Assembly: GCA_014058105.1 (NCBI GenBank)
Contig: JACGCM010000779.1
Location: forward strand, 620,001 to 684,000
DNA: 64,000 nt
Reading direction: 5' to 3'
Source of the DNA: Kingdonia uniflora
Lineage: Eukaryota > Streptophyta > Magnoliopsida > Ranunculales > Circaeasteraceae
Part shown: piece after piece, positions 10,588-23,163 of the stretch
Position numbering within the stretch: position 1 is the first letter of the stretch
Layout of the letters: each line of letters begins with the position of its first letter
Program-made: the position numbers and the translations under genes
The notes under the pieces: model-generated
Seen by the model: only the letters and a program-made list of their open reading frames with translations
Databases searched by the model: none
Told to the model about the DNA's origin: nothing

Positions 10588-11803
10588 TGATAAGAAGTTT
10601 TTAGGGTCTCTAGCAAAATACCGCTCAAAGTATGGTTGTTGAATTGTAGTACGGATGAGTGGAGGTTTGGAAAAACAAATACTTTCTACGCCGAATTAGG
10701 TTTTATAAGAGATAAATCTAAAAGAAAGAAATAACAATAACAATTAGTAAGAGAATAGCTACGACTAGAATTTGGCCCAACCAAAACATTAATAGTAATT
10801 ATGTAGATTTACTAGGTAGATTATTCATGTAGAAAATTCTGGGTAGGGCATCTTCGATGTAAATGTCAATTCTAAATCCATGGTTAGGTATCTAAGGTTT
10901 GGTCAAATTAGGTTTTATTTATTCCGATGTATAGGAGGAATTCTTCTAACTATGATTAAGCTTGGTCGAATTTCTCCTACGAGTTCTCTTCGTGTTTTCC
11001 CCAAAATCCAGTTTAATGGTTATAACGCTGGATTTTGGCTAAATATTCTAAATTCACTTACTAGCTATGGTTAACTCTAGAAGTTGATTATAGCTATTTT
11101 AGAAGATTACAAAAGAGAACTAATTCTAGAACTACAACATAACTATTGCTACTCGAGTAAGGGCTTCCTTCTAGTCATAGCTAGAAGAGATTAGCCTTCT
11201 ATCATTCCCAAGATAATCACATGAACTAGCTAACTATTTACAAAAGAAAATAAAAGAGGGAGATAAGATAATTAAATAAAACTAAGACTTTATTTCTTCT
11301 AAACTTGCTCCAATATGAGATGCCCAATTACAATGGGGGGAGGGTTCCTTTTATAGGCGAATGAACCCAAATTTAGAAACTATACATTAAATTTTAAAGA
11401 ATATTTTTACAATAATATCTTCTAATTTTGCAACCAATCACCTAAGATTCTTGCATATAATTCCCTTAAGTGATATAGAGATCTTTTTTCATCGAAACTC
11501 TTACATATATTTTCAATATTAAATATTTCAAAGATCTTGGATGCAATATATTCTTTGATCTTATTCCCCAATAATATTTGTGTATATATTTCTTTAATTT
11601 TGAGACCAAATATATTTTTCTTTGAGTTTTTGTGCAATGAACTGCTGGAAACACTTTTACTTGACTTTAAGAGCTTAATTTCTAATGTCTATCTCCAATC
11701 ACTGTAATCAAACAAATGTACATAAGTACCCAAAATTAAATATAATGGATGACTATAATATATGTTCGAGTATATTAAAAATGTCAGAATTATGTGCTCA
11801 TCA
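10588..11803 (-). repeat. 5' LTR of the Athila-like element
   Basis: On the + strand it starts TGATAAGAAG and ends GTGCTCATCA (TGAT/ATCA termini), 1216 bp. A TATA box on the minus strand, CCTATAAAA at 11357-11349, agrees with minus orientation. The left border is fixed by the primer binding site. The right border is fixed by the homology of sequence from about 11804 onward to the antisense gene of element 2 (around 26710). Short minus ORFs inside (11422-11654) are not supported. Confidence 0.7.
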
Positions 11804-14800
11804 GTTGCTCTGCCCAACTAAATGAGAATGTGTATGAAATAATGAGGGAATGTGATGACTTGAATGAAAAATAGAGGAATAAAGGGGCAGCTAAGTAGTT
11901 TGAAGCAGATGTTGTTTTGAAATTTTATAAATGGAAGTATGTCAAAAGTCGAAAGAGTGGTTACCTATATAGTGACTCGTCTAGGCCAAATTTTTTAACT
12001 TAGAATCTGCGGGTAGACCATGGAATGATCACCTATTATGGGTAGTGGGCCACTGTATACAGGTTCTTGATTAACCAGTGTTTATCCTGAACCATAAATA
12101 TTATAATCCGAGTAAGTAACATTTATTATCTTCGAACATTGATCAACGTATCTTTAAGCTATTAACTATGATCTTATTCTTATTTGCCAGGTCCTAATCT
12201 TTTAGCAGTTTCTGATTATACCAGTCTGTTCGATTACATAGCTTGTGAGCAGGTCAGACGAAAGAAAGTTCTTGGTGAGTTAGGTACCCGAAGGGATAAG
12301 AGGGTAGATTCCATAGTGCCCAAATTCAATGTGCTCATGCGAATCGGGCTATGGCCGAAAAGAAAACTAGTTTTTCTGTGGAGGATGTAACGAGTCTTCC
12401 TCTTTCACCTGAAAATATCAATATAAACGGGCAACTCGAAGGTCGAGAAAGTCGACTCCGCCAATTACATCCACTGTTGTGACAGTTGCAGAACAAGAAG
12501 TTGTAAAAACTACTGCTGGAGATGTTGAGGAGAGGCAGAAAGTGAGTGAAGTTACTCCTTTAGAAACTGATAAGAGCTTGTTAAAGAGGAAACAGCACGA
12601 GGATGTAGGTAGTGCTCGTACTAATGCCCAGGCTGTAGCCAAGGTAAGAGAGCTGGAGCAAAAATATTGTATGATGGCGGGGACCAATCCTCAGCAGCTC
12701 GTTGGAACTTTCCTGGAGCAAACTTTTGCACTATGTTTTTGAAATTTCTTAATGTGATGTATTTGGTAATATGATATATGATATTGAACTTGTATCCTGT
12801 GTGTTGATAACTCTCGTTGCTGATATCGGGGGCAACGATGTTTATGGAGACGAGGAACCAGGAGTTTAAAGATCTGAGTCTTAGGCTGGATGCTTAATTA
12901 GCTCTGACAGAGGAGCTCGAAGCTGAGCTTGAGATAGAGAAAAAGAAAAGGGTCAAAGATGCCAAGGCTGCTAAAGGGCGGTATACAATTTTATCTGAGC
13001 ATATTGATGTTATGTGACAATCTTGCAAGGCAATGCTGGTGGAAAGAAATCATCTTGTCCAGTCTTATTATAACTTTGGATTGACTGCTGCTGATATAGA
13101 GTTAGGTCGATCTGGCAAATATGATTAAATAGTCTTCCCTTCAGAGGTAGATGACGAAGTGGTGGCTGATGTTGCTGGTCCAGTCAATGTATCTACTTCA
13201 CCTACTGAACCACCTTTGGCCACTGATAAGGCTTTGGATCCTCCGTCTGAGGTAAAAATCAGCAAGAATCTTGAATCACTCTGTGGTATTATGTTTTGTT
13301 ATGAACTATATTGTTTGATTAAAAATGTACTATGTATGGTCGTAAACTGTAAAGTTTTATAGATGCTTTTTAGTATGTTCTATTTGAATGTTTGTATGAT
13401 GACAAACTATTTGTAATTTGTGTTGAAGGTAGAGTAGTTAAAAAAAACTAACTTTGACCTGGAGAAAGTTTTGGGTAGAGCGAGGGACTCGGTGGCTCGA
13501 GTGCAACATGTACTTAATAAAACTGAGTATGAGACAAGACAGTTTAGGTCTAACTCAGAGATAAAATTTAAAGAATTATTTGAACTCTAGTGTATATATG
13601 CTAAGATAAAAATAGAACGAGACGAGATATTAAGGAAAGAAGAGGAGAGGGGGGTGTTAGTTCGAAAACCAAAATAGGTGTACTATTTTAATGACCTGAG
13701 TGATAAGGCTAGGTGTCAAAGTCTGTTAAAAGGTCTGACATTATATTTTGAGGTCGAAGTAGTGAACGGGGTTTAAAGGAGGCTTATGTAGAGATTTTAA
13801 AGGAGAGAGGTATAGTACCTGACCCAGCTCGAGAAATGTTTCTAGCGCAAGAAGCACGTAATCATCATAGTGAAGAGACAAAAAAATATTCAGCTCGAGC
13901 TGAGGTGTCCGTTATATGGGGTGACGCAGAACCTTTATATGATACTTTTGGCTTTATGTAGGATCGAAGATCGATGGGGACTGTATTTTTCAAGATAAGG
14001 AAAGAACAAATAGGGATATAATAGAAGTTAGAGCTGAAGTATAGGAGTTGCGAGATGAATTAACGCAACATAGCAAAAAATGTCATTGGTGACTCAATTA
14101 TCGAAAGAAATGGCTGCTCGAAAGAAAGTAGAAAGTGACGTGAGGGCGTTAGGTGTACTTCTAAAGAAATGCGCAAGCATCTGCATAAGGGGCATATGCA
14201 GCTGAATGAGTATTTGTACCCGTTATGAGGAAAAATTGTAGCTCGAGTGGAACATGAGTGTCATCTTGATAGTTTGATCGTGTTTTATGGGGGAGAGTTG
14301 TCGTGGGTGGAGAACGAATTTAGGAAGTTTGTGATGGGGTGCAGAAAAGACTTTGATATAAAGAATGAAAAGGTTGAGAATTTATAGTTTACCAAGAATG
14401 AGGACAAAGCTGTTGAGGAAACAACTCCTTTACTGGAAATTTTTTTACTAGAAAGGAGTAGAAGAAAGAAAGTTGTTGAAGAAACAACTCCTCTATCGGC
14501 AAAAATTTTACCAGAAGAAAGTGAGGAAGAGGTCTATAGTTTGATACGTCGTTCAAGGCAAAATTGAAGTCAATAGGAAGTGGTAACTTCATAACTCATG
14601 TGAATGTACAAGTAGACTGGTCTAGGAGACCAGGGGATATAGGGCAATCTTCTTGTAGTCCGAGGGAAAAGTAGAGTTGCTTAATTTTTGAGAACTGATT
14701 TATGCGTTGTATCTTGTACACTGTAAATAGGATCTATTCTCTGTGATTGGAAAGTATTCAAGTATTATATTCTTGAGTAAAAATTGTAAACTGTGATCTT

Positions 14801-16057
14801 ATCTATTTAACTAGACGAGCTAGTATAAATATTAACTATTGTTGTAGGTTGAATTGACAGAGGCTCAAAGCCAGTATAATGTATTGCGTACTTAAAATGA
14901 AAATCTGAGCACCGAACTAGATCTGTGTCAGTCAATACTAAAGAGTGTGGCTGAATCAAAAGACGAGATGGATATAAATATTCCAGAAGAGCGACGTATA
15001 GTAGTTCGTATGACCAAGCAACTGAAAAATAAAGAGGCTGAACTATCCAGCGAGTTGAAAAATATTGGGGGAAAAAAAGAAGATATAGGAAGAAAGGATA
15101 TGGAAGTTTGGGATATGGCAAGGCGAGTTAACCAGCCAGGGGCAGTGCCTACTAAAATGACGAATCTGTTAGCAGTATTGAAAAAAGAGGATGATAATGT
15201 GAAAAAGTTACAATATCAGGTAAACGTGCTGGAGGTGGAGATAATGGATATGCAGGCAGCTGTTAAGGAGGCAAAAACTCGTGCTCGAAAATGCGAGATA
15301 CTGTAGCTGGTTGCTGATGTGATTATAAAAAAAATGGATGAAGCCCATAATGAACAAAAAAAATTATAAATGAGGCTTTGAACAAGGTATCTACTCTAAA
15401 GCATACCATACAGTTGTTGGGGTTAGACATCTTGGAGTACCAATAAAAAAATGTAACATTGCGTGACGCAAATATTAAGTTAGATGCTGACCTTTTGAAG
15501 GCAGAAATAGGTCTTGACAAACGTAAGGTAAATAGTGATAACCATAAAGCTAAAATGGAGGGGTCAATATCTTTAATTTACCATATGGATGAATTTATGG
15601 CAGTGTTGGGGACTCGGAATGATGCGACGTTGGGTGAAAAATGAGCTATGGAAGAACGTTGCAATAGTTTGGATGCTATGCTGAAGGAAGCGACTAGAAA
15701 ACTTGGTGAATTTGTTCTTCGTGATAGAGTAAAGAGTGAGGTAGGTAATACATATGAGAGAGAGATGACAACGGTGCTCTATTTTTTTATATCTGAGTTT
15801 AATAGATTGGAAGCGAGAGTAAAAGTATATATGACAGTTTGGCTTCCAAAAGTGTTCAGTGCGGCATGCGGTTGATACGATCACAGTACTTAGATCGAAT
15901 GGTGGCAAGGATTGGTGCTCTTAAAAAGAGGATGATCAGGGAAGGAAAACAGATTGTCATTGGGAGGATGCTAAAGTTTATGCTTACGCGTCTGTATAGG
16001 TATGGGGAGAGTTCGAGGGGTGATGATGTGATCGATAGTTTGAGCGATTGTGATTGA
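11804..16057 (+). pseudogene. Antisense accessory gene of element 1, 5'-truncated
   Basis: Homologous throughout to the element 2 copy at 26700-37651. The first segment (11804-12115) matches the gypsy-type-transposon-like domain, ending in a donor-like CGAGTAAGTAAC; an acceptor TTTGCCAG precedes 12190. Further blocks: 12184-12390, 12479-12742 (KRKQHEDVGSARTNAQAVAK), 13159-13300, 13440-14590, an intron ending TTGTTGTAG near 14847, then coiled-coil segments 14947-15306 (RMTKQLKNKEAELSSELKN) and 15459-16057, ending IDSLSDCD and a stop. Stops and frameshifts separate the blocks. The heptad-rich C-terminal 350 residues suggest a long coiled coil. Function unknown. Confidence 0.75.
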
Positions 16058-16279
16058 TTGATGTGGATGATTGTAAGACTATAATAGATATAAAACTTTT
16101 AAAATGTAGCGTTAGTGATCTGTATATATGTGTACTGACCTTTGTATGAACCAGCTGTGTCTCTGTGGCCTGGTTGGCGTTAGTTGTATAATAGGAGGTT
16201 GGTTTGGCTGAACCAATAAACACTGCAAATAAAGGATCAAACTGTATTAAAACAATAACCGATCTGAAATGTATAATTG

Positions 16280-16780
16280 AAAATCGTATTTGGCTTGAGG
16301 CAACAAATGATCTATAATGTAATAGAATGCGGTACATCCATCGGCTATGTAATCTGTATATCGAAGTATTTGCATGATATATTTGAAAAGCACTGAGATG
16401 TTTAAATATAGTAGATGAGTACGGTAGACAATAGTAGATTTTACTCTTAGATAGGTCGATTAGACATAAGTATTTCACTGATGTAAGACCGACGTACAAG
16501 ATGATAGATTGAGTATTGTATATAATAGATTGTACTCTAATGTAGGGCGATCAAACATAAGTATATCATTGATGTAAGGCCGACGTACAAGATGATAGAT
16601 TGAGTACGGTATGTAATAGATTGTAATCTGATGTAAGATGATCAAACATAAGTATTTTATTGATGTAAGACCGACGTACAAGATGATAGATTAAGAACGG
16701 TATGTAATAGATTGTACTATGATGTAGGACGATCAAACATAAGTATTTCATTGATATAAGACCGACGTACAAGATGGCAG
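16280..16780 (+). repeat. Tandem array, 91-bp unit, about 4 copies (element 1)
   Basis: GACGTACAAG recurs at 16491, 16582, 16673 and 16764, an exact 91-bp period. Units also share AGATTGAGTA, TAATAGATTGTA and GATCAAACATAAGTATTT. A partial copy lies at 16400-16480. Just left of it (16195-16330) are one or two degenerate copies of the 44-bp unit that is amplified in element 2 (TTTGGCTTGAGGCAACAAAT). Position: between integrase and the 3' end of the antisense gene. Confidence 0.9.
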
Positions 16781-16799
16781 ATGAAAAATAGAAGAGTTT

Positions 16800-19730
16800 A
16801 CTGTAATAGAATATCTTCTGCGGTATAATTTCAATCTCTGTGTGTTCCAAAGATTAGGTACTCGATCTCCGTGTTTGGTGGCGAGGTCGTAAGAACCAAG
16901 TACATTTTTTCCAATGATGATAAAATGTCCTTCCCAATTCTTTGTGAGCTTCCCAGCATTGAGTTCTTTTCGGTGTTTTGGTATCTCTCGTAACACGATA
17001 TCCTTAATTTCAAATTTCTATGACAAACGCATTTATTATATGATCGTGCCAAAGCCTGATGATATCTTCCCAAGTTCATGACTGCTCTGTTTCTTGTCTC
17101 ATCGATCCAATTCATGTTTATGCCAACTGGAACTCGTTTTCTTCATTGGTCATGGTATGATTTCATAATGGGTGATGATATTGAGTAGGGATGATTGCTT
17201 CAGTACCGTATGCAAATAAGAATGGCGTATAGCCTGTCAATACATGAGGTATTGTACGATATGCCCATAATACGTGTGGTAATTCTTGTACCCAGTTACC
17301 ATTCTTTTTTGTCAATCGTTTCTTAATGCCATCAACTATAGTTTAATTGGTAATATCTGCCTATCGAATTTGTTGTGGGTAATAGGGATTTGAAGGAGAG
17401 TGAATGTTGTTATGCTAATTGAGGAAGTCAACGATCTTGGATCCGACGAACTGAGGTCCATTTTCGATTCTGATAAGGTGAAGGCATCCATAATGTATTA
17501 TAATAGTGTCCCAAATAAACATAATTACTTCGTCATCACGGGTTCGATACAAAGGGACTGCATCTACCCATTTGGTAAAGTAGTCCGTGGCTACTAAAAT
17601 GTGCTTATGTTTTCCTGATGCCGTTGGGAAATCTCTTACGAGGTCAAGGGCCCATCGCTTGAATGACCAGACAACTTTGCTAAAATGGAGTTCCAAGGCT
17701 AGAGCTCGAATTTAGGGTCCATGTCGCTGGCAGACATCACACTTGCTTGCATATTCATTAGCCTGAGCTTTCATCTTAGGCCAAAAAAACTCCCTTAGGC
17801 CAAAAAAACTCCTTGAGTGAGAGCTCAGTTTGCTAAAGATCATCTTGCTGCGTGTGGCCCACAAGTATCTACATGAAGGTCTTGTAGAAATTTCAGAGCT
17901 TCTTTGGTAGAGAAACATCAGAGATATGATCATGTGACCGAGATTTAGAAAAGCAATTTTCATCAACGACATAATATTTTGCATTGTCCAGCACCCGTCT
18001 TCGTTCAGTAGGATCCTTGGGAAGTTCTCCATTGAACTAATTTCTGGGACCTATGTATGTGAAGAAAGGTTATCTCCAATCATCCTTGTCCCTTTCACTG
18101 CCCCCAGTATTAACAGAATTTGAGCTGATAATGTTAATACTGGGGTTAGATACCATTTCGATTTTCAAGAATCGAGCTTCTGTTCCCAGGACTCTAGCCA
18201 GATTGGCAAGGCAGTCTGAGTGTCACTTTTCTCCATGTGGCAGGTGATCGATAGTTTCCTTTTTGAATCTGCTCATTTTGTTGGCTACTGCGGCGTAGTC
18301 GACCATTTTTCCATTTTTCTAATACTTGTCTATATAGTGGTTCGCAATTAATAAAGAGCTTGTATAGATAGAAAATTTGGGTACACCAATCTCTAGAGCC
18401 ATATCAAGTCCATCTATGAGTGCTTTGTACTCAGTCTTATTATTGGTAGCTTCAAAATTGAGTTGTATGAACTTCTAAATTGTGTCATTAGAAGGTGTGA
18501 TTAGAATGATCCCAATGCCTGACCCAGCTGGCTAGGCAAAACTATCAGTAAGAAGGTGCCAACTCTTCCTGAATATCCAATCTGATTTTTCTTCGAAATG
18601 TTCTTCCGTGACCTCCGTATGATCTTCTTCCTAGTCGGGGTCATCAACGGAAAAATTTGCTTGAAAATCTACTACTATTTGTCCATTTTCAGAATGGCAT
18701 AGTTCAAAACGTATATCGCGCTCTTCAAGGGTAACCTACCATTGTTGAACTCGTCTGGATTTATCTCATTTGGATAAGATCTCTTGAAAAGGGTAATTTG
18801 TCATTACTCGAACTGAGTGAGCTTGAAAATACTATTTTAACTTTTACGATGTATAAACGAGAACTAGAAGTAGTTTCTCGATCTTTGTGTACCGTGTCTC
18901 TACAGGAGTGAGCATTTTACCGATGAAGTAGACAGGTTTCTCTATTTTTTCATCAAGCCGAATGAGTACTGAGCTTAGTGATTCGTCAGTGACTGCAAGA
19001 TAAACTATGAGTTCTTCTTCTTTTTTGGGTGTACTCATGACAGGTGGTTTACCGAGGTTACATTTTAATTCTTGAAGTGCTACTTTATATTCTGTAGTCC
19101 ATTCAATCTCAGGATCTTTTTTAGGTTTCTTCTTCTTTGTCCCTTTGCGTAGTAGGTCAAATAACCATCGACATTGATCTGAAGATTTTGAGATGAAACG
19201 ATTGATTACTGCGATCTTTCCTGCTAATTTTGTACATCTTCTTTTGTTTTTAAAGAAGACATAGATAATAGTGTGCAGATACGATCTAGATCAACCTTAA
19301 TTCTTTGCTTGCTGATTAGATGTCCTAAGAATTTGCCTAACTAGACTTCGAACTGGCATTTGTCAGGGTTTAGTCTCATCTTATAAGATCGAAGAATCTT
19401 AAAAGTTGTGTATAAATCTGCAAGAGGGTTCTTCTTCTTGAGACACTTACACAACATATCGTCAATGTAAACTTCCATTATTTTTCCAAGGTGATCTTTG
19501 AACATTTATGTCATCAGTCTTTGATTGGTAGCTCCAACATTCTTAAGATCGAAAGGCATTATTTTGTAACAGTACAATCCATGTTCTGTGATGAAAGTTG
19601 TCTTCTCTTGATCTTCAGGTAATAGAGGTATCTAGTTGTACCCTAATGCGGCGTCCATCATGGACAAAAGTTTAGGTCCTGTGGTTGAATCGAGCAGATG
19701 GTTAATGATAGGAAGTGGAAAACTGTCTTT
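16800..19730 (-). pseudogene. pol of element 1: RT, RNase H, integrase
   Basis: Read on the minus strand with many frame breaks. RT starts mid-domain near 19730 with LLSMMDAALGYN and has the catalytic VYIDDMLCKC near 19475-19452. RNase H is seen at 19038-18844 (EELIVYLAVTDESLSSVLIR) and a second RNase H-like block at about 18560-18350. The integrase zinc region ends CDVCQRHGP near 17712; the core at 17696-17415 has ALDLVRDFPTASGKHKH and IRIENGPQF, where the usual aspartate of the DNGPQF motif is glutamate. The C-terminus at 17115-16831 has NWIDETRNRAVMNLGRYHQA. A 20-bp tandem duplication (GGCCAAAAAAACTCC) occurs near 17780-17815. Confidence 0.85.
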
Positions 19731-20830
19731 CGAATACTAATCTTTTGAGATCAATATATCCATTGACCTTTTCGATCATGTCTTCCAAGGTTGTTTGTTT
19801 ATTTTGGATTAGATACTCCTTTTCTCTTCCATCCACGAGCAAGGCATTCGTAAACGCAGAAATGGTAATCTTTTGGTCGAGTCGGTCCACCTTTCTGGCC
19901 AACTCCAAGAATTTCTTAGTAAACATCTCGAGCATTTCCTCTAGACTTTGCTTAAGGCTGAATAGAGAATAAATATTTTCTTCCTTATCTTTGTTGTGTG
20001 AATAGTTCTTGAGGAAAAGCTACCGTAACTGTTCGAAAGTCGTAATAGATCCTTCTTGAAGTGAATGGAACCATCGCAAGGGCTCGCATAGTAAACTGGT
20101 AGGGAAAATTTGGCATAGAATATGGTTGGATGTCAAATAAAAATCTAAAGCATCCTGAAACACTTAAACGTGTTTCACGGGATCAGTCTCCTTGTATTTA
20201 TAGATTTTTGATGTATGAAAACCAGTGGGGACTTCGCCATCCAAGAGCTCTTGTGCAATTGGGCTTTTCTATAAGTTATTGTGAATTCCCTTAGCGGTCT
20301 GAGCCTGAGCTTCGTGCAATTCTTTGATCCACTTTTTAACATGTTCCTGTGTCACATACTATCGAGCTGTAATGGCTGAGCGTATGACGCGTCTTTCTCG
20401 AGGATTATAGTTGCCATTTCCTTCACTTAAACGATCTTTTGCCAGAATTCAAATTCTTCGAGGTGGATTCTCTCTTTGTCTGGCTCCTGCGAGGTCGCCA
20501 TCATTTTCTTGGTGGACCTCTTGTACTTGAATAGGCTCGACCTCTTCCTGTAGATGGTTAGATCGAAGTTCACCTCCCAAGTTGATGGCGGGAGGTCCTA
20601 GTCTGTCATTAATAGAAATTTGTAAGCCTTCTGGTTGTACGCCTTTGTTTTATTGGGTGGCGATCTGTTAACCCTACAGAACCTTCAACACATCTTGTAT
20701 ACTTTCTAGTTGTTGCTCCAAAGCGGCATGTTATTTTTTTTGGAGTTTAAATTGGCCCGCAATTCTGCTAGTGCGGCATTTTCCTCTACTAGAGTAACTG
20801 GCGTACTCTGACTTGGAAGTGTCATTTTGA
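19731..20830 (-). pseudogene. gag of element 1
   Basis: The Retrotrans_gag-type region is legible on the minus strand by comparison with element 2: FTKKFLELARKVDRLDQKI at 19935-19860 and DMIEKVNGYIDL near 19760. The frame then jumps straight into RT at about 19730. The N-terminal part (20830-20300) is broken by stops but includes the Gln-rich leader seen in element 2. No zinc knuckle or protease remains because of the deletion. Confidence 0.75.
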
Positions 20831-20879
20831 GAAAAGATAATTAGCGGGTTTTGAGATGATGGGATTGAGCATTACGTTT

Positions 20880-20895
20880 CCCACAGACGACACCA
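20880..20895 (-). other. Primer binding site of element 1
   Basis: The minus strand reads TGGTGTCGTCTGTGGG, two bases from the LTR. Element 2 has TGGCACCGTCTGTGGG in the same place (50964-50949). The form resembles plant gypsy sites of the TGGCGCCGTCTGTGGG type; the cognate tRNA was not determined. Confidence 0.75.
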
Positions 20896-20897
20896 AA

Positions 20898-21462
20898 TGT
20901 AATAGCCTAATTTCGAGATTCAAATTTAGCATTTTCACCAGATGTGGTTAGAAAGCTCAAGAACAATAAATAATTAACAAGATAATTTAGCGTGGAAAAC
21001 CTTAGAATAGGTTAAAAACCACGACCTCTCTTGAGGATTTGAGAAAAGGAGAGGGATATTATTGAGATTGCTAGCTTATTACAATGTGTGTTCTGAGTAT
21101 TTAAGTGTGGAATGTTAGAGCAAGGATTCAACCATCCTTCATCTTGAATTCTCTGGTCCTATTTATAGGTCTTATAAAATGATCATTTGGCGACCATAAA
21201 AATTCTTAATGACAGAAATTACGGAATATATACTTGATAAGCTTTAATTCGATTATGTAACGGTCTAACCTTGCTATTTTGTAATGGCTTTATAGATGAT
21301 GTAATATCTGTTGACTCGAACTGTTGAGGTAGAGGTTGAAAGTGATAAACTATGTAACTGCACGATGTCATACATTATGCCACATGTATGTTGAGGAGGT
21401 CGAGTGGTCGTATTCTGGTCGAGGATGAAATATGAGTTCGAGATGCGGAATAAGCCACTACA
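20898..21462 (-). repeat. 5' LTR of element 1
   Basis: On the + strand it starts TGTAATAGCCTAATTTCG and ends AAGCCACTACA (TGTA...TACA), 565 bp. The minus-strand TATA box CTATAAATAG is at 21168-21159. It is clearly related to the element 2 LTRs but lacks their extra ~200 bp at the U3 end. The flanking five bases are ATATC; the partner LTR is outside the window. Confidence 0.85.
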
Positions 21463-22434
21463 ATATCTCTTTAATTGGCTTTTCCTTTAACCAATTTTGA
21501 AGTTTAGAAATGGGTAAGGGTTGTCCATATGGTTCTACCAAAAATACTTGGCTGGAGGTAAAATGTGCCATTGATGACTCTTTTGTGGGCTATTTTGATT
21601 CCATGTAAGATTAACGGTTTGAGTTCTTCTTTGATACGCGGGTTATTATTTTCATGTAGTTGTGGCTTAAAAATCTATACCAAATCCTACTGTGAGTCCT
21701 ACTGTAAAAGCTACATTATGATAGCCATTTTAGCATTTAAACCAAACATCAGAAAAAAATGATCCACACTCTAATATGAAAGAATGTAGAGTTGATACTA
21801 GTATCCCTAGCGGCTAGTACCCTGTACATTTCTAATTTCAAATCTTTAGCAGATTGCACTTCTTACAACATTTTTCTAGTTGATAATTGTATTCATAGTG
21901 GTTGATGGCTAGCATGACTCTCAGTCATTAAGATTTAAAGGGGAGGGAGGTTTACCTTAGAAGGGGTTTCTAGAAAATAGTAAGGGTGTATTGCTATTGG
22001 ATTTTTAGGTAGTTACTCGTAGTGCAACCCTAAATTGTTTCAAAGACTTTATATAGCCTGTTCATTTTGAATATAAGTGGGCTATGTAAGTTTTGAGCTG
22101 TTCTGTTAGGGTTTTGTTTTGCTGACTTGTTTCTTTTTCATAAGAGAATTCCATTATAGGAGATTTCCACATTTATCTTATATTTTTATTATGTTACTAT
22201 GTTTGCTTAACATTTGCTAATCTTTTTACATATTTATTGTTGTGTACTCATCAGTTAAGATGAACTTGAAGCCATTTCCAATAGATCTAGGATCTGAATT
22301 TGGTGCAGAAAGTCTAGTCAATATGGTGGTAATCTTTTGAAGGAAATTTTTTTTGGAAACGAACCCATTAAAATATAGGGTAAAGGTAATAGTAGATTGA
22401 CTTTTATATGCAAAGTAGAATAGGCTGTCAAACC
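21463..22434. other. Unassigned DNA between elements 1 and 2
   Basis: 972 bp without a recognisable gene or element. The only open frame of note (21565-21762, 65 aa) is low-complexity. It may be older host or repeat DNA into which both retrotransposons inserted; element 2 duplicated AAACC at its right edge (22430-22434). Confidence 0.5.
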
Positions 22435-23163
22435 TGTAATAGCCTAATTTCGGGATTCAAACTTAGCCATTACTCCAGATGTGATTAGAATGCTCAATAA
22501 TAGTAAGTGATAGCTAACAAGATAATTTAGTATAGAAAACCTTTGAATAGGTTAAAAACCATAAACTCTCTTGAGGATTTGTGAAAGAGAGAGTGATTTT
22601 ATTGAGATTGCTAGCTTATTATAACGAGTGTTCTGTGTATATACGATGTTAGAGTGAGGATTCCTCTGTCCTTCATCTGGAATTCTCTGGTCCTATTTAT
22701 AGGCCTTCTAATATGACCGTTTAACGACCATTAAGATTCTTAATGATGGACATTACAAAAATATGTTAGATATTCTTTGACCAGATTGTGTAACGTTCTA
22801 ATCTTTGTTGCTTCATAAGGGCTTCGTGGATGACTGTACATTTTCTTAAATCAAATTGTTAATGTAGAGGTCGAAAGTGACGACTAGAACTTAGGGATAC
22901 TAACTATGTTGCTGAGGTCGAGGACAAAGTATGAGTCTGAGATACAAAATAAGCTATTACAAGATGACTCTCAACCAAGAGCACAAGAAGCATCATGGAC
23001 GAGCAGTGTTGGTTAAGAAACTCGTGCTATAACTGTTTCCTGATGTTGCTTTCTTGATTTTGATTATACTATAAATGTACCACATGCTCTTTTGATGTGG
23101 TCGAAAGTTTGTATGTTGGTTGAAGATGAAGTATGTGTCTGAGATGCGGAATAAGCCACTACA
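22435..23163 (-). repeat. 3' LTR of element 2
   Basis: Starts TGTAATAGCCTAATTTCG, ends AAGCCACTACA on the + strand. TATA (minus, CTATAAATAG) at 22702-22693. An internal terminus-like AAGCTATTACA ends at 22961, and the following 60 bases resemble the sequence just outside the LTR at 23164-23225 (polypurine tract plus neighbouring internal DNA). The last ~200 bp are therefore a duplication of the LTR start with its flank. Confidence 0.92.

Larger units (their letters stand above)
7072..11803 (-). mobile_element. Athila-like LTR retrotransposon, 5' part
   Basis: On the minus strand the order is LTR (11803-10588), primer binding site (10585-10569), a leader, a decayed gag-like frame (9207-8182), then the 3' internal region with the motifs GGGAGGCAACCC and AAGTTTGGGGGTAGG that are typical just before the 3' LTR of Athila-type elements. 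No RT or integrase is recognisable, so it is a non-autonomous or deleted derivative. The 3' LTR is missing at 7072, where element L begins. The right end abuts GTTGC (11804-11808) inside the antisense gene of element 1, so this element inserted there. Confidence 0.7.
11804..21462 (-). mobile_element. Element 1: Tat-like Ty3/gypsy retrotransposon, 5' part plus truncated antisense gene
   Basis: On the minus strand: 5' LTR (21462-20898), primer binding site, gag (from about 20830), RT, RNase H, integrase (to about 16800), 91-bp tandem array, then the antisense gene (+ strand 11804-16057), which is cut at 11804 by the Athila-like insertion. The 3' LTR lies outside the window to the left. Compared with element 2, about 1.6 kb spanning the end of gag, the protease and the start of RT is missing at about 19730. 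Many stops and frameshifts; not functional. Confidence 0.8.

Noticed and set aside
15984..16850. Minus-strand ORFs with repeated YVGLTSVKYLCLI-like phrases as a repeat protein
   Set aside because: They are translations of the 91-bp tandem array.
22241..22256. TGTACTCATCAGTT as an end of a second Athila-like LTR
   Set aside because: Only about ten bases match the LTR end at 11794-11806; no further LTR sequence, primer site or internal motif is next to it.
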